From the NCBI RefSeq assembly GCF_014697195.1, contig NZ_JACJRJ010000011.1, forward strand, positions 62,001 to 126,000: a stretch of 64,000 nt of DNA, read 5' to 3'. The notes below the pieces were generated by a model, which was not told where the DNA came from, searched no databases, and saw nothing but the letters and a program-made list of their open reading frames with translations. Positions 36,289 through 46,388 of this stretch are shown in pieces. Position 1 is the first letter of the stretch, and each line of letters begins with the position of its first letter. A program made the translations under genes and the position numbers. Source of the stretch: Cylindrospermum sp. FACHB-282 (GTDB lineage: Bacteria > Cyanobacteriota > Cyanobacteriia > Cyanobacteriales > Nostocaceae).

Positions 36289-37119
36289 ATGCACAGTTTA
36301 TTATCTGGGCCGTTGAGTACAGAGAGATTAACGGTCAAGATTGCAGGATTACCTGCATCATTACAAGGTAAAAAGCTGGTGCAGATGTCAGACTTTCACT
36401 ACGATGGTTTGCGGCTGACAGAAAAAATGTTAGATCAGGCGATCGCAATTAGCAACCAAGCCCAACCAGATTTAATTCTCTTAACCGGTGACTACGTAAC
36501 CACCAGCCCAGAACCCATTCATCAACTAGCGCTACGACTTAAAAAACTGCAAAGTAACTGTGGTATCTACGCCATACTTGGTAACCACGATATATGTTAC
36601 AAACAATCAAAAGCAAAAGTCACAGCAGCCCTTACTAACATTGGCGTTAAAGTCCTATGGAACGAAATCGTCTATCCACTAGGGCAAGAATTGCCACTAG
36701 TAGGACTAGCGGATAAATTCTCAAAAGAATTCAACCCCGCACCAGTGATGAACCAGCTAGACCCCGCCACACCCCGCATAGTTTTATCCCATAACCCAGA
36801 TACTGCCGAGATATTGCAATCATGGCGAGTAGATTTGCAATTATCTGGTCATACTCACGGCGGGCAAATCGTTATTCCCGGAATTGGCCCTATCGGGCAC
36901 TATTACAAAAAAATCGTACGAAAAATACCTTTAAAACTCCGGCGTCGAGTCCCATTCTTGCGAAAAGATTATTCTGTAGTCCGCCATTGGGAATGGGCAG
37001 AAGGTTTACATCAGCTAGGCAAAAATCAGCTATATGTTAATCGTGGCTTGGGCACTTATCTCCCAGGACGATTATTCTGCCCCCCGGAAGTTACTATAAT
37101 TACTCTAGAAAATAACTAG
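36289..37119 (+). CDS. Metallophosphoesterase (YkuE-like), first of a tandem pair
   Basis: The 276-residue protein has the calcineurin-like motif series SDFHYDGL (D-x-H), LTGDYV (GD), LGNHD, and LSGHTHGGQ (GHTH). It resembles the YkuE/YaeI group of metallophosphoesterases. The N-terminus lacks a clear transmembrane segment. A paralog of nearly identical length follows 325 bp downstream, indicating tandem duplication. Substrate could be a phospholipid intermediate, as for some relatives, but the sequence does not decide it. Confidence 0.9.
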   Translation: MHSLLSGPLSTERLTVKIAGLPASLQGKKLVQMSDFHYDGLRLTEKMLDQAIAISNQAQPDLILLTGDYVTTSPEPIHQLALRLKKLQSNCGIYAILGNHDICYKQSKAKVTAALTNIGVKVLWNEIVYPLGQELPLVGLADKFSKEFNPAPVMNQLDPATPRIVLSHNPDTAEILQSWRVDLQLSGHTHGGQIVIPGIGPIGHYYKKIVRKIPLKLRRRVPFLRKDYSVVRHWEWAEGLHQLGKNQLYVNRGLGTYLPGRLFCPPEVTIITLENN

Positions 37120-37188
37120 TACCCTAGGGTAGAATTAAAAATTAAAAATTAAAACAGAGTGAGCTTTTCAGATAGCTAGAATCGTTGG

Positions 37189-37313
37189 TTAATTTACGCC
37201 CCAGTGTACTAGTACCGCCTCGCGCGATTCAAAATTTTGTCATTCAAAAAGCTGATGATGTAAGCTTTTAATTGATTTTGAATAGGTAGTGTATTTACGC
37301 CATGCTGTACTAG
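37189..37313. repeat. Dispersed repeat with nested hairpins between the metallophosphoesterase genes
   Basis: Two similar segments, each with TTTACGCC and GTACTAG words, flank a nested palindrome. The outer arms are ATTCAAAA/TTTTGAAT and the inner arms AAAAGCT/AGCTTTT. It occupies the middle of the 325-bp gap. The rest of the gap has an ATTAAAA tandem run at about 37136-37154 and AT-rich promoter-like sequence. Confidence 0.55.
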
Positions 37314-37444
37314 GATAGTGTCATATTTTAAACAAATTTATTAATTTAATTGAGATTAAATTAGGCAAAATATTATATTTAATCAAAATCTATTTTGATT
37401 TTTGATAAGCTGTAAACGCTAGTATAAGGAGCATCTTTTAAACT

Positions 37445-38278
37445 ATGCACTGGTTGTTTACAGGACGTTTAAGAGTAGATAAAATAACGGTTAAGATCGC
37501 AGATTTACCGGCATCTTTACAAGGCACAAAGCTGGTGCAGCTATCAGATTTTCACTACGATGGCTTACGTCTATCGGAGAAAATGTTAAAAAAGGCGATC
37601 GCACTTACTAACGAAGCTGAACCAGATTTAATTCTCTTAACAGGTGACTACGTAACCGACGACCCCACACCAATTCACCAACTAGTAATACGACTCAAAC
37701 ATCTGCAAAGCTTCAGTGGAATCTATGCCGTACTTGGCAACCACGATATCCATTACAGCCACTCAAAAACAGAAATAACAGATGCACTGACTAGCATTGG
37801 GGTGCATGTCCTGTGGAATGAAATCGCCTACCCACTAGGCAAAGAATTACCACTAGTAGGACTAGCTGATTATTGGTCACAGCAATTCAACCCCGCACCA
37901 GTTATGAACCAACTAGATTCCACCACACCCCGCATTGTTCTATCCCACAATCCAGATACAGCCAAAATATTGCAAAAATGGCGAGTAGACTTGCAACTAT
38001 CTGGCCATACCCACGGAGGTCATATTGTTATTCCAGGATTTGGCCCCGCAATCCTCTATTACAAAAAGCTATTCAAACAAACTCCCAAAAAATTGCGGCG
38101 TTGGGTGTCTTTGTTGTTAGGAGACTGCTCTAAAGTGGTACGTTATTGGGAATGGGCCCAAGGATTTCACAAAATCGCAGAAAATCAATTATATGTCAAT
38201 CGCGGCTTAGGAACTTATCGCCCAGGACGCCTATTTTGCCCACCAGAAGTTACTGTAATTACCTTAATTAGTCATTAG
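37445..38278 (+). CDS. Metallophosphoesterase (YkuE-like), second of a tandem pair
   Basis: This 277-residue paralog of the previous gene keeps all metal-binding motifs: SDFHYDGL, LTGDYV, LGNHD and LSGHTHGGH. The two proteins are very similar along their entire length, including the C-terminal LYVNRGLGTY-PGRLFCPPEV segment. Divergence is strongest at about residues 210-245. AGGAGC lies upstream of the ATG, and the gene has its own AT-rich leader. Confidence 0.9.
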   Translation: MHWLFTGRLRVDKITVKIADLPASLQGTKLVQLSDFHYDGLRLSEKMLKKAIALTNEAEPDLILLTGDYVTDDPTPIHQLVIRLKHLQSFSGIYAVLGNHDIHYSHSKTEITDALTSIGVHVLWNEIAYPLGKELPLVGLADYWSQQFNPAPVMNQLDSTTPRIVLSHNPDTAKILQKWRVDLQLSGHTHGGHIVIPGFGPAILYYKKLFKQTPKKLRRWVSLLLGDCSKVVRYWEWAQGFHKIAENQLYVNRGLGTYRPGRLFCPPEVTVITLISH

Positions 38279-38385
38279 TCCAGCAGTCAAAAAACTGTAA
38301 ACTCTAGATTTTTGACTAACTCATAGCAGAAACCGCCCCAAGCTACGATGGATACATATCAGTAGCTTAAAGCGGTTCTTTCATC

Positions 38386-38631
38386 ATGCAATTTTTTAAG
38401 AAAATCAGAGAATTCGACTTCACTCAACTAATGTGGACAATATTCGCAATCAACTACTCAGAACTGTGCATCATCTATTCCAAATAGGCAGGCATTTGTC
38501 TGGCTGTGCGTTCAAAAACCTCCAATACAAATCAGTGGACTTTCGGCGAAAACACATTTACAGGATGCCACAACTTAACAGTGATTGCGAGAACATTAGA
38601 GCAGGAGGCACAGGCTCTAACTGGCAGCTAG
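38386..38631 (+). pseudogene. Possible decayed small gene
   Basis: The frame from ATG 38386 reads MQFFKKIREFDFTQL, is interrupted by TAG at 38485-38487, then continues convincingly as TNQWTFGENTFTGCHNLTVI and ARTLEQEAQALTGS to a stop at 38629. A different frame in the middle (NIRNQLLRTVHHLFQIG) also looks protein-like, so two frameshifts rather than one stop are possible. I do not recognise the family. The surrounding 599-bp gap (38279-38877) otherwise holds no gene. Confidence 0.3.
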
Positions 38632-38877
38632 AAGGTTTTGATTTAACTTTTAACCTTTTTGTACCTTGCTCTTAATCTAGCACTAAGATTGTTAACCTGT
38701 GCCGTAGATTTACTAAACTTTACTACCATTAATCTTCCGTAATATTTAAACAAACTTCCTTATAAACACTGTGTTATTCGCTTTGCTGATGATTTGTGCA
38801 AAATCTGGTAGTCACCTCAAATTATCAAGAAGACTACCAAGCCATTACAAACCGCTGATGAACGCATTCGGAAGCTG

Positions 38878-39636
38878 CTACGGAGTGGAACCGCTGCTAC
38901 TAGGAGTAGTAGTGGTAGATGAATCACTATCGGATGTACTGTTTGAGGTTTCTGCCTCTTTAGGCGCAGTAATTTTAGAAGTGACGTTCTTCTTTTCTTG
39001 AGCAGGAGTATTACTAATTGGAGTTTTTGGGCTTGCTATCTCTTTAGGGATCGTCTGCGTAGCAGAAGGTGCTTTTTGAGCAGCCCCAGGCTGTAGGGGC
39101 GGAACAGTCACGTTAACCGCTGGTGGGGAAGGTGCAGCTGCGGGCGGAACAGTCACATTAATAGTTGGTGGGGAAGGTGCAGCTGCGGGACGAACTTGCT
39201 GTTGTGGAACCAGAACAGGTACTTCCCTAGTTCTTTCAATAATCGTGGTTTGTGTTTGAGGAGCTTGAGCCGCTGCCGGAGATGGACTAACTTTATTAGG
39301 TACAGGAATTACGATAGGGGCAGCATTTTCCACAGCTTCATTATTGCGCTGGTTAGAGTACCAGACTGCACCCACGATCAAACTAATTAGGGAGGTAAAG
39401 ATAATACCTAACAGCAAACCACGAGAAGCATTGTTATCATCACGCTCGGCTAAATTAGCTTGGGCATTGTTTCGTCCCTGTACGTAACCCTGCTGGTAAG
39501 ACTGAGGATTAGTTTTGCTATTACTAACGGTTTCAGATTTTCGCGTCAAGCTAGTGTGAGTATTACCATTAATATCCGTAGAAGATTCTTTACTGAGTTC
39601 AGTTTTACCGACTTCGCGCTCATTTAGATTAGCCAT
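38878..39636 (-). CDS. Single-pass membrane protein with Pro/Ala-rich C-terminal domain
   Basis: The 252-residue product has a hydrophilic N-terminus (about 70 residues), one membrane span near residues 77-97 (LLLGIIFTSLISLIVGAVWY), and a long low-complexity tail. The tail is rich in Pro, Ala, Ser and Thr. It contains a near-identical duplicated unit, PAAAPSPP-x-x-NVTVPP. The ATG at 39636 is preferred over a GTG at 39649-39651, because GAGGAG directly abuts that GTG. A surface or cell-wall-facing role is plausible, but no family is recognised. Confidence 0.65.
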   Translation of the reverse strand: MANLNEREVGKTELSKESSTDINGNTHTSLTRKSETVSNSKTNPQSYQQGYVQGRNNAQANLAERDDNNASRGLLLGIIFTSLISLIVGAVWYSNQRNNEAVENAAPIVIPVPNKVSPSPAAAQAPQTQTTIIERTREVPVLVPQQQVRPAAAPSPPTINVTVPPAAAPSPPAVNVTVPPLQPGAAQKAPSATQTIPKEIASPKTPISNTPAQEKKNVTSKITAPKEAETSNSTSDSDSSTTTTPSSSGSTP

Positions 39637-40023
39637 AAAATTTGATTTCACTCCTCAACATATTGACAAACTAAATCTTTGCAAGAACAAGAGATATGAA
39701 CAGATTCAAACAATTTTTAGGTAGAAAATGTTCGATTAGCTACCTTTGTCTGAAACAGATATCAGCATAACTTCTCATCGGCAACTATGGCTCTATCTAA
39801 ATGAAGGAGTTCATACTCTATCAAAAGAAGGAGCATTCAATAAATAAATTTTGCTGGCTATTAGCTAATTGATCGATATATAGTTTATTGCTTTGCTCAA
39901 ATTATTTGATTCTTACTCGCAAAATAGGATGTTTACCCAATTATTTTGAACGAATAAACCCTAAAAATTATCTTTATCAATACATGATAGATAAAACCTA
40001 CTTGAGATATTAGCGATCGCCTT
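39637..40023. other. Gap without recognised features
   Basis: This 387-bp AT-rich stretch lies upstream of the Pro-rich membrane protein gene. I see no tRNA, repeat array or credible ORF. The first 150 bp probably contain that gene's promoter. Confidence 0.4.
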
Positions 40024-40185
40024 TTACCCAACATCGCACCGCCAAATCTTAACTCTCATATCTCGACTACCACTAACAACAATTTTACCATCTGGACTAA
40101 AAGCAACAGAATTAACCCAATCGTTATGACTGCCTAGAGTGTAAAGTTGTTCTCTAGTGGTAACTTGCCACAACTTCACGGTGCT
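40024..40185 (-). pseudogene. WD40-repeat gene fragment (C-terminal end)
   Basis: The minus-strand frame contains STVKLWQVTTREQLYTLGSH followed by DWVNSVAFSPDGKIVVSGSRD and VKIWRCD. This is just over one WD40 blade and the end of the protein. Upstream of STVKLW the homology stops and the sequence becomes part of a different fragment on the other strand. It is therefore the 3' remnant of a larger WD40 protein. Confidence 0.7.
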
Positions 40186-40473
40186 GTTAGAAATGGAGCG
40201 GCTATTATACACCTGCATATTCGCGGCCATAATGGCGAAGAATGTCTCGATACAGAGCGATATTATGAAGCTATTTCTAAGCTCAAACAGATTTTTCCTA
40301 CTCCGCTCATCGAAATCACCCCGCGTGGGACAGATAAGTCAGCGCAAGAACCAGTAAAATTTGAACGCGGTAATATGGTGAAAATATCTTCTGCAATGTG
40401 GAGAAATAAGCCTGAACTCAAGCCTGAGATGTCTGCGCTCAACCTCTTAACACAGCAGAGTCTATTTTCCTGA
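40177..40473 (+). pseudogene. BKACE (DUF849)-like gene fragment
   Basis: The plus-strand frame carries GAVRNGAAIIHLHIRGHNGE, then LDTERYYEAISKL, PTPLIEITPRG and a remnant ending at 40473. This is the N-terminal beta-keto acid cleavage enzyme pattern (GAAIxHLHxR, then a TxxG strand). The normal N-terminus and the C-terminal two-thirds are missing. It abuts the WD40 fragment head to head. Family assignment is moderate. Confidence 0.5.
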
Positions 40474-40596
40474 AAATAGCTGTAATTTCCCTATTTCCTA
40501 TTTACTCAGCTGTCAGTTCGCAATTACCCCAAATAATTGGGAATTGTAAATTGCCGATTGAGATGCCCTATACCTCTTTTTTTAAGGATTTCTACC

Positions 40597-41412
40597 ATGA
40601 CACAAGTAAGTGTTAGCAGTATTTTAAATGTGCTACATTTGTTTCCAATTGGCATAGTAGTTGGAATTATTTCTGCTATCCTTGGTATTGGAGGCGGTTT
40701 ACTTTATGTTCCCGCACTTGCAGCAATTGGAGCATCACCAATTCAGTCTGTTGCAACTAGCTTAGTTGCAATTAGCCTTGGCGCAATTTCTGGAACAATC
40801 CAGAATTGGAAAATGAACGCATTTAAAATTGAAACAGTTTCCTTATTAACATTCCCGGCAATGCTAACAACTGAAATAGGAGTTGGCATTGCTAATGCTT
40901 TGCCTAGTAAATGGCTATTATTGAGTTTTGCTGGTCTCCAGATAGCTGCAATTTGGCTGATAAACTTGAAAAATAAACTTCAAAAAGTCGAGAAAAAAGC
41001 GGCGGAAATTGAGCTACCTCAATCCACTGTAAATTCAACAATGCCAATTTTAAAAACTCAAGGCATTGGACTAATAGCTGGAGTTCTATCTGGTTTGTTT
41101 GGAGTAGGTGGGGGGATTGTAATGGTTCCTCTGCAAGTTCTGGTTCTTAAAATGCCCATAAAAGAAGCTATACAAACCAGCTACGGAGCTATTGTATTAA
41201 TTTCCTTATGGGCAGTTAGTCGTTATATAATCGTAGATTCTACTAATATATTGATAATACCAGGATTGATGTTGGGTTTAGGATCGTTATTTGGCGCAAA
41301 TTTAGGTGCTAGGCAGTTGCCAAAATTGTCAGATAATTTAGTCCGAATTCTATTTACATTTTTGTTGATTTTCTTAGCTAGTTATATGTCGTTCAAAGCT
41401 TTCGTAGTGTAA
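40597..41412 (+). CDS. TauE/SafE (TSUP) family permease
   Basis: The 271-residue integral membrane protein has about eight helices in two halves. Each half starts with a glycine-rich motif: ILGIGGGLLYVPAL near residue 27 and LFGVGGGIVMVPLQ near residue 170. This duplicated pattern is diagnostic of the TSUP family, which exports sulfite, sulfoacetate or related anions. The ATG at 40597 has AAGGA eight bases upstream, so it is preferred over an in-frame start at 40537. The substrate is unknown. Confidence 0.88.
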   Translation: MTQVSVSSILNVLHLFPIGIVVGIISAILGIGGGLLYVPALAAIGASPIQSVATSLVAISLGAISGTIQNWKMNAFKIETVSLLTFPAMLTTEIGVGIANALPSKWLLLSFAGLQIAAIWLINLKNKLQKVEKKAAEIELPQSTVNSTMPILKTQGIGLIAGVLSGLFGVGGGIVMVPLQVLVLKMPIKEAIQTSYGAIVLISLWAVSRYIIVDSTNILIIPGLMLGLGSLFGANLGARQLPKLSDNLVRILFTFLLIFLASYMSFKAFVV

Positions 41413-41578
41413 CTTTGTAACCGTTCATTCTCCCCCCTAACTTCAACGATAAATCAAGGGCTTCGTTAATTTCAAAGGGGGGGGTAGTGAATAATTACTT
41501 TAATCACTTTTAATCTTGGCAAGGAAGATATCGGGCGGATACAGCGTCTATGCCTGCAAGCCTAAAATAGCGTTATAA

Positions 41579-42160
41579 CTAGGGCGTATCATCGTTTTTA
41601 TGTTGTTTATTAGGTGGTGTTGGTGGCGATGTTGGTTTGGGCTGTGCCTTTTTCAGTTTAAATTCCAGTTCCAGTTCTCTAGCCTTTTTCAAATCTGACT
41701 TTGCTCTATTTTCATATCCCAGTTTTGAGCAAATCAGCCCCCGGAATTTATAGGCTTCTACATAGTTAGAGTTCCAGCGAATCGCTTGGGTAAAATCTGC
41801 AATTGCTTCACTATATTTTCCTTGTTTCTCATTCTCCATCCCCTGGTTGTAGAAACGTTCCGCATTCGATGGAATTGAATCAATTTTGATGGAAGTAGAA
41901 GTCGATTGATGTCCAGAGTGATTGGTCTTACTTGGCTGATAAAACTTTAACTTTTCATAAGCCTGATTGATTTCTTTAATTTTTTCTTCTGCTTTTAGCT
42001 TTTTTTCAGGTTCCAAAATACTATCTGGATGCCAAATCTTCGCCATTTGGCGATAAGCTTGCTTGACTTCCTCACCCGATGCACCGGGTTTTAAGCCAAG
42101 AATTTTATAAGCCTTATTGATATCGAAGGGTAGCCACTCTTGCGGCTTGTCGTTAGACAT
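41579..42160 (-). CDS. DnaJ-domain protein with TPR repeats
   Basis: The 193-residue protein starts with a J-domain (residues about 15-75) with the intact HPD tripeptide at residues 44-46, which stimulates DnaK ATPase. After a Ser/Thr-rich linker come about two TPR units ([20 protein letters not shown] near residue 110, then the [13 protein letters not shown] unit). The C-terminal tail is Lys/Pro rich. It would be a soluble co-chaperone; the TPRs may bind clients or partners. It precedes a palindromic repeat upstream and stands alone. Confidence 0.88.
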   Translation of the reverse strand: MSNDKPQEWLPFDINKAYKILGLKPGASGEEVKQAYRQMAKIWHPDSILEPEKKLKAEEKIKEINQAYEKLKFYQPSKTNHSGHQSTSTSIKIDSIPSNAERFYNQGMENEKQGKYSEAIADFTQAIRWNSNYVEAYKFRGLICSKLGYENRAKSDLKKARELELEFKLKKAQPKPTSPPTPPNKQHKNDDTP

Positions 42161-42226
42161 CGCTCATCCTAAGAAATAGGCAATAAATTAGAATCTATAA
42201 TTATTATTCCCCTAAATAGCCTCTAA

Positions 42227-42329
42227 TATAGCAGTCCTAAATCATTTGTGAACACAAAGATACCCGACTTCTTAGAGAAGTCGGGTATCTGACTCACTTT
42301 ATGTTCACCAATCAAATAGGATTGCTATA
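42227..42329 (-). mobile_element. 103-bp palindromic MITE-like element, copy 2
   Basis: This is the inverted counterpart of 36038-36140, with the same length and ends (TATAGCAGTCC...). It lies in the 335-bp gap upstream of the DnaJ gene. The remainder of the gap shows no gene. The strong central hairpin may also act on transcription. Confidence 0.8.
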
Positions 42330-42495
42330 GTTGATTTATAAACTAAATCTTCAGTAGGATATCTTACAGTTTTAGCCTAACCCACCATTTATATGGTATG
42401 GCAGTGCATTAGGCGCTTGAGATAAATTTTTTCGTGACAAATCAGATCGAAATATAGGTATGAGGACTTACGCACCGTACAAATTTATCCTCTTT

Positions 42496-42798
42496 TCAAG
42501 GTTTTTTAATGCGTTCCCTAAACCAATCAGAACCTCCAGCATCTATTTGTTCCAATCGCTGATTAAATGTGTCGATGATTTTATTTCGTTGGTAAAATTC
42601 GTTAGTGTGATTGTGCAGATTTTGCTGTAATTGCGAATAATTCAACTTTTGCCGATTAGCTAAATTCAACGCCATACTTAAACTCAGGAGAACAGCTGCA
42701 TAAACCACCTGCTGAGTTACCCCTGCTGGAATGGTTCCCAATATTGAGAAACCAAGCAATACATACTCGGTCATTTCTAGCCAGTGACGTTTATTCAT
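42496..42798 (-). CDS. Small hypothetical membrane protein
   Basis: The 100-residue protein has two hydrophobic segments at about residues 10-27 and 29-46 (TEYVLLGFSILGTIPAG; VVYAAVLLSLSMALNLA). A hydrophilic C-terminal half follows with coiled-coil-like Gln/Asn/Leu content. I do not recognise the family. It is divergent from the tocopherol cyclase gene, with a 104-bp gap. Confidence 0.6.
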   Translation of the reverse strand: MNKRHWLEMTEYVLLGFSILGTIPAGVTQQVVYAAVLLSLSMALNLANRQKLNYSQLQQNLHNHTNEFYQRNKIIDTFNQRLEQIDAGGSDWFRERIKKP

Positions 42799-42896
42799 GG
42801 GTTTCTGTCTGGTGCTGAAACGAGAAACTGCCCGTTGAGCGGTAGATATGGGTTATCCTTAGAAATCGCGCATACTGGGAAATAGGTAACAAATGA

Positions 42897-44000
<1,104 letters not shown>

Positions 44001-44036
44001 AACTACTGCTATAATAATGCATGCTCTGTAGTAGTT

Positions 44037-44110
44037 GGGGCTGTAGCTCAGTTGGATAGAGCGAGCGCCTCCTAAGCGCTAGGCCGCCGGTTCGAACCTG
44101 GCCAGTCCCG
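44037..44110 (+). tRNA. tRNA-Arg (anticodon CCU)
   Basis: The cloverleaf is complete. The acceptor GGGGCTG pairs with CAGTCCC (one G-U), with discriminator G. The D-arm is GCTCAGTTGGATAGAGC. The anticodon stem AGCGC/GCGCT has loop CTCCTAA, giving anticodon CCU. The T-arm is GCCGG-TTCGAAC-CTGGC. No CCA is encoded. It reads AGG codons. Confidence 0.95.
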
Positions 44111-44272
44111 TCGTCAAAAAACAATTGCATAAATGAGTGGTTGGACATTCTTTAAGAATTGTTCGATACAGGTTAATATGGTGCATCAGTTACAGTGATA
44201 GCGGTTTAGAGCGTTTAATCGCGTCTACAAACAAAATTACCCAAATTCTTATTCGGGTAACTTTGCGGAAAT

Positions 44273-44923
44273 TTGCTACTCTACATAATTGTTTTTGTTG
44301 TTTTTATTCTTGTTAAAGAAAATTCTCGTCTTCACAGACGAACCTATAGAGCCTTGAATAAGCTACTGTTTACAGGTAAATCTTTTCGGTTTATGGCTTT
44401 TGTCCTGCCGGTGCTAGTGTGGTGGGGATATAAGGAAGTGCAAAACCAATTTGTTTCACCCCAAGCAATGCTAGTTTTGGGTGGTTCAACTAGACGTTTA
44501 GAGCGGGAGAAGTTTACAGCAGATTTTGCCCGTGAGCATCCTAATATACCTATTTGGATTACTGGGGGTAGTCCACCGAGATTCACACAACAGGTATTTT
44601 ACAAAGCTGGAGTTGATCCCAGACGTTTACACTTGGATTATGAAGCGGTTGATACAGTTACTAATTTTACTACGTTGGTAGATGATTTGCAAGCTCGTGG
44701 CATCAAAAGCGTTTATTTAATTACTTCCGATTTTCATATGCGCCGTGCTTGCGTCATTGGCGAGATTGTTTTGGGTAGTCGGGGGATTGAGTTCAAACCA
44801 GTACCAGTTCCTTCGGAAAAAAATCCAGAACCAATTCAAAAATCTATCCGCGACGGAGTAAGAGCCATCATTTGGGTAGCAACTGGTTATACTGGTGCCG
44901 ATGCAGCTAAAAATAAACGCTAA
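44273..44923 (+). CDS. YdcF/SanA-like (DUF218) membrane-associated protein
   Basis: The 216-residue protein begins with hydrophobic segments (residues about 1-14 and 40-54). The DUF218 fold follows: AMLVLGGSTRRLERE near residue 65, then IPIWITGGSPP, a YEAVDTVTNFTT segment and YLITSDFHMRRA. DUF218 proteins such as ElyC and SanA act in envelope polysaccharide or peptidoglycan homeostasis. The TTG at 44273 is used as the start; Met40 or Met66 are alternatives. It follows tRNA-Arg. Confidence 0.82.
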   Translation: MLLYIIVFVVFILVKENSRLHRRTYRALNKLLFTGKSFRFMAFVLPVLVWWGYKEVQNQFVSPQAMLVLGGSTRRLEREKFTADFAREHPNIPIWITGGSPPRFTQQVFYKAGVDPRRLHLDYEAVDTVTNFTTLVDDLQARGIKSVYLITSDFHMRRACVIGEIVLGSRGIEFKPVPVPSEKNPEPIQKSIRDGVRAIIWVATGYTGADAAKNKR

Positions 44924-44960
44924 ATCATCCTGGGGACTGGATATTGGGAAAAAACTCTTA

Positions 44961-45000
44961 GCAATTACCCATTACGAATTACCGATTACCAATTGCCCAT
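44961..45000. repeat. Degenerate heptanucleotide repeat before guaB3
   Basis: About five units of the ATTACCN family (AATTACC, CATTACG, AATTACC, GATTACC, AATTGCC) lie 70 bp upstream of the guaB3 start. The units are more diverged than in the arrays at 2244 or 50183. Confidence 0.7.
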
Positions 45001-45072
45001 CCAAAAAACACCCCCCCCAACACGCCCACAATTTGATACCCTAGCTTAAACAGATTTGAGAAAAGTTAAAGC

Positions 45073-46236
45073 GTGGAAATTCAACTTGGGCGGGGAAAAA
45101 AAGCTCGCAGAGCATACGGAATTGATGAAATTGCGCTAGCTCCTGGTAACAGAACACTCGATCCGAGTTTGGCAGATACTAAGTGGCGTATTGGCAATAT
45201 TGAGCGAGAAATCCCGATAATTGCCAGTGCGATGGATGGCGTAGTCGATGTTCGTATGGCTGTACGTTTGTCACAGTTAGGAGCATTAGGCGTCCTCAAC
45301 TTAGAAGGTATCCAAACTCGCTATGCTGACCCAGAACCGATTTTAGATCGGATCGCCTCCGTGGGGAAAGATGAATTTGTTTCCCTGATGCAAGAACTCT
45401 ATGCCGAACCAATAAAGCCGGAATTAATTGAACAACGTATTCAGGAAATTAAACAACAAGGCGGCATTGCGGCGGTGAGTTCTACACCAGCTGGGGCAAG
45501 TAAATATGGTGCGGTGGTGGCAAAAGCTGGGGCAGATTTATTTTTTGTACAAGCAACGGTGGTTTCTACGGCGCATCTGTCGCCAGAGTCTTTAGTACCA
45601 CTTGATTTAGCAGAATTTTGCGCGAAGATGCCCATCCCTGTGGCTTTGGGGAATTGTGTGACTTATGAGGTGACTTTGAATTTGTTGAAAGCTGGAGCAG
45701 CAGCGGTGTTGGTAGGAATTGGCCCTGGTGCTGCTTGTACCTCCCGTGGGGTTTTGGGTGTGGGAGTACCCCAAGCAACGGCGATCGCAGATTGTGCCGC
45801 AGCACGAGATGATTATTACCAGGAAACTGGTATTTATATCCCCATAATTGCTGATGGTGGTTTAATCACTGGCGGCGACATTTGCAAGTGCATCGCCTGC
45901 GGTGCTGATGGCGTGATGATTGGCTCACCCTTCGCCAGAGCCGCCGAAGCCCCAGGACGGGGTTATCATTGGGGTATGGCGACTCCTAGCCCCATATTGC
46001 CCCGTGGAACCCGCATTCGCGTTGGCACCACCGGTAGTCTAGAACAAATACTCATTGGCCCAGCAGGACTAGATGATGGCACTCATAATCTTGTGGGAGC
46101 CTTGAAAACTAGCATGGGCACTTTGGGAGCCAAAAACATTAAAGAAATGCAGCAAGTTGAAGTCGTGATTGCACCTTCCCTATTAACCGAAGGTAAAGTC
46201 TACCAAAAAGCTCAACAATTAGGCATGGGTAAATAA
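45073..46236 (+). CDS. guaB3: GuaB3-family IMP dehydrogenase-related protein
   Basis: The 387-residue protein is the short GuaB3 type common in cyanobacteria and actinobacteria, without CBS domains. It has [10 protein letters not shown] near the N-terminus, the flavin/phosphate barrel motifs, and the loop [13 protein letters not shown] that carries the IMPDH-type cysteine. [12 protein letters not shown] and [12 protein letters not shown] follow. The start is a GTG at 45073. The gene lies immediately upstream of yfr1 and trxA, the conserved cyanobacterial order. Recent family work links GuaB3 to GMP reductase-like activity, so IMPDH activity should not be assumed. Confidence 0.9.
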   Translation: MEIQLGRGKKARRAYGIDEIALAPGNRTLDPSLADTKWRIGNIEREIPIIASAMDGVVDVRMAVRLSQLGALGVLNLEGIQTRYADPEPILDRIASVGKDEFVSLMQELYAEPIKPELIEQRIQEIKQQGGIAAVSSTPAGASKYGAVVAKAGADLFFVQATVVSTAHLSPESLVPLDLAEFCAKMPIPVALGNCVTYEVTLNLLKAGAAAVLVGIGPGAACTSRGVLGVGVPQATAIADCAAARDDYYQETGIYIPIIADGGLITGGDICKCIACGADGVMIGSPFARAAEAPGRGYHWGMATPSPILPRGTRIRVGTTGSLEQILIGPAGLDDGTHNLVGALKTSMGTLGAKNIKEMQQVEVVIAPSLLTEGKVYQKAQQLGMGK

Positions 46237-46291
46237 AGGGGTTAGGCATTGGGCATTGGGCATTGGGGACTTTTGACCAAGAAAAAGACTC

Positions 46292-46322
46292 TTACCGATT
46301 ACCGATTACCGATTACCGATTA
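46292..46322. repeat. Short heptanucleotide repeat TTACCGA
   Basis: Four-plus copies of TTACCGA lie between the guaB3 stop and the yfr1 promoter. A separate GGGCATT tandem precedes it (about 46248-46268). Confidence 0.85.
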
Positions 46323-46375
46323 AGGAAATTTTTCTAGAGCTTTAAACAATCCCTGGAAAAATTGCATATGTCGCC

Positions 46376-46381
46376 TACAAT
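46376..46381 (+). promoter_or_regulatory. Probable -10 box of yfr1
   Basis: TACAAT lies seven bases upstream of the expected Yfr1 5' end. No good -35 hexamer is visible at the right distance, which is common for cyanobacterial promoters. Confidence 0.55.
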
Positions 46382-46388
46382 AGGAATA

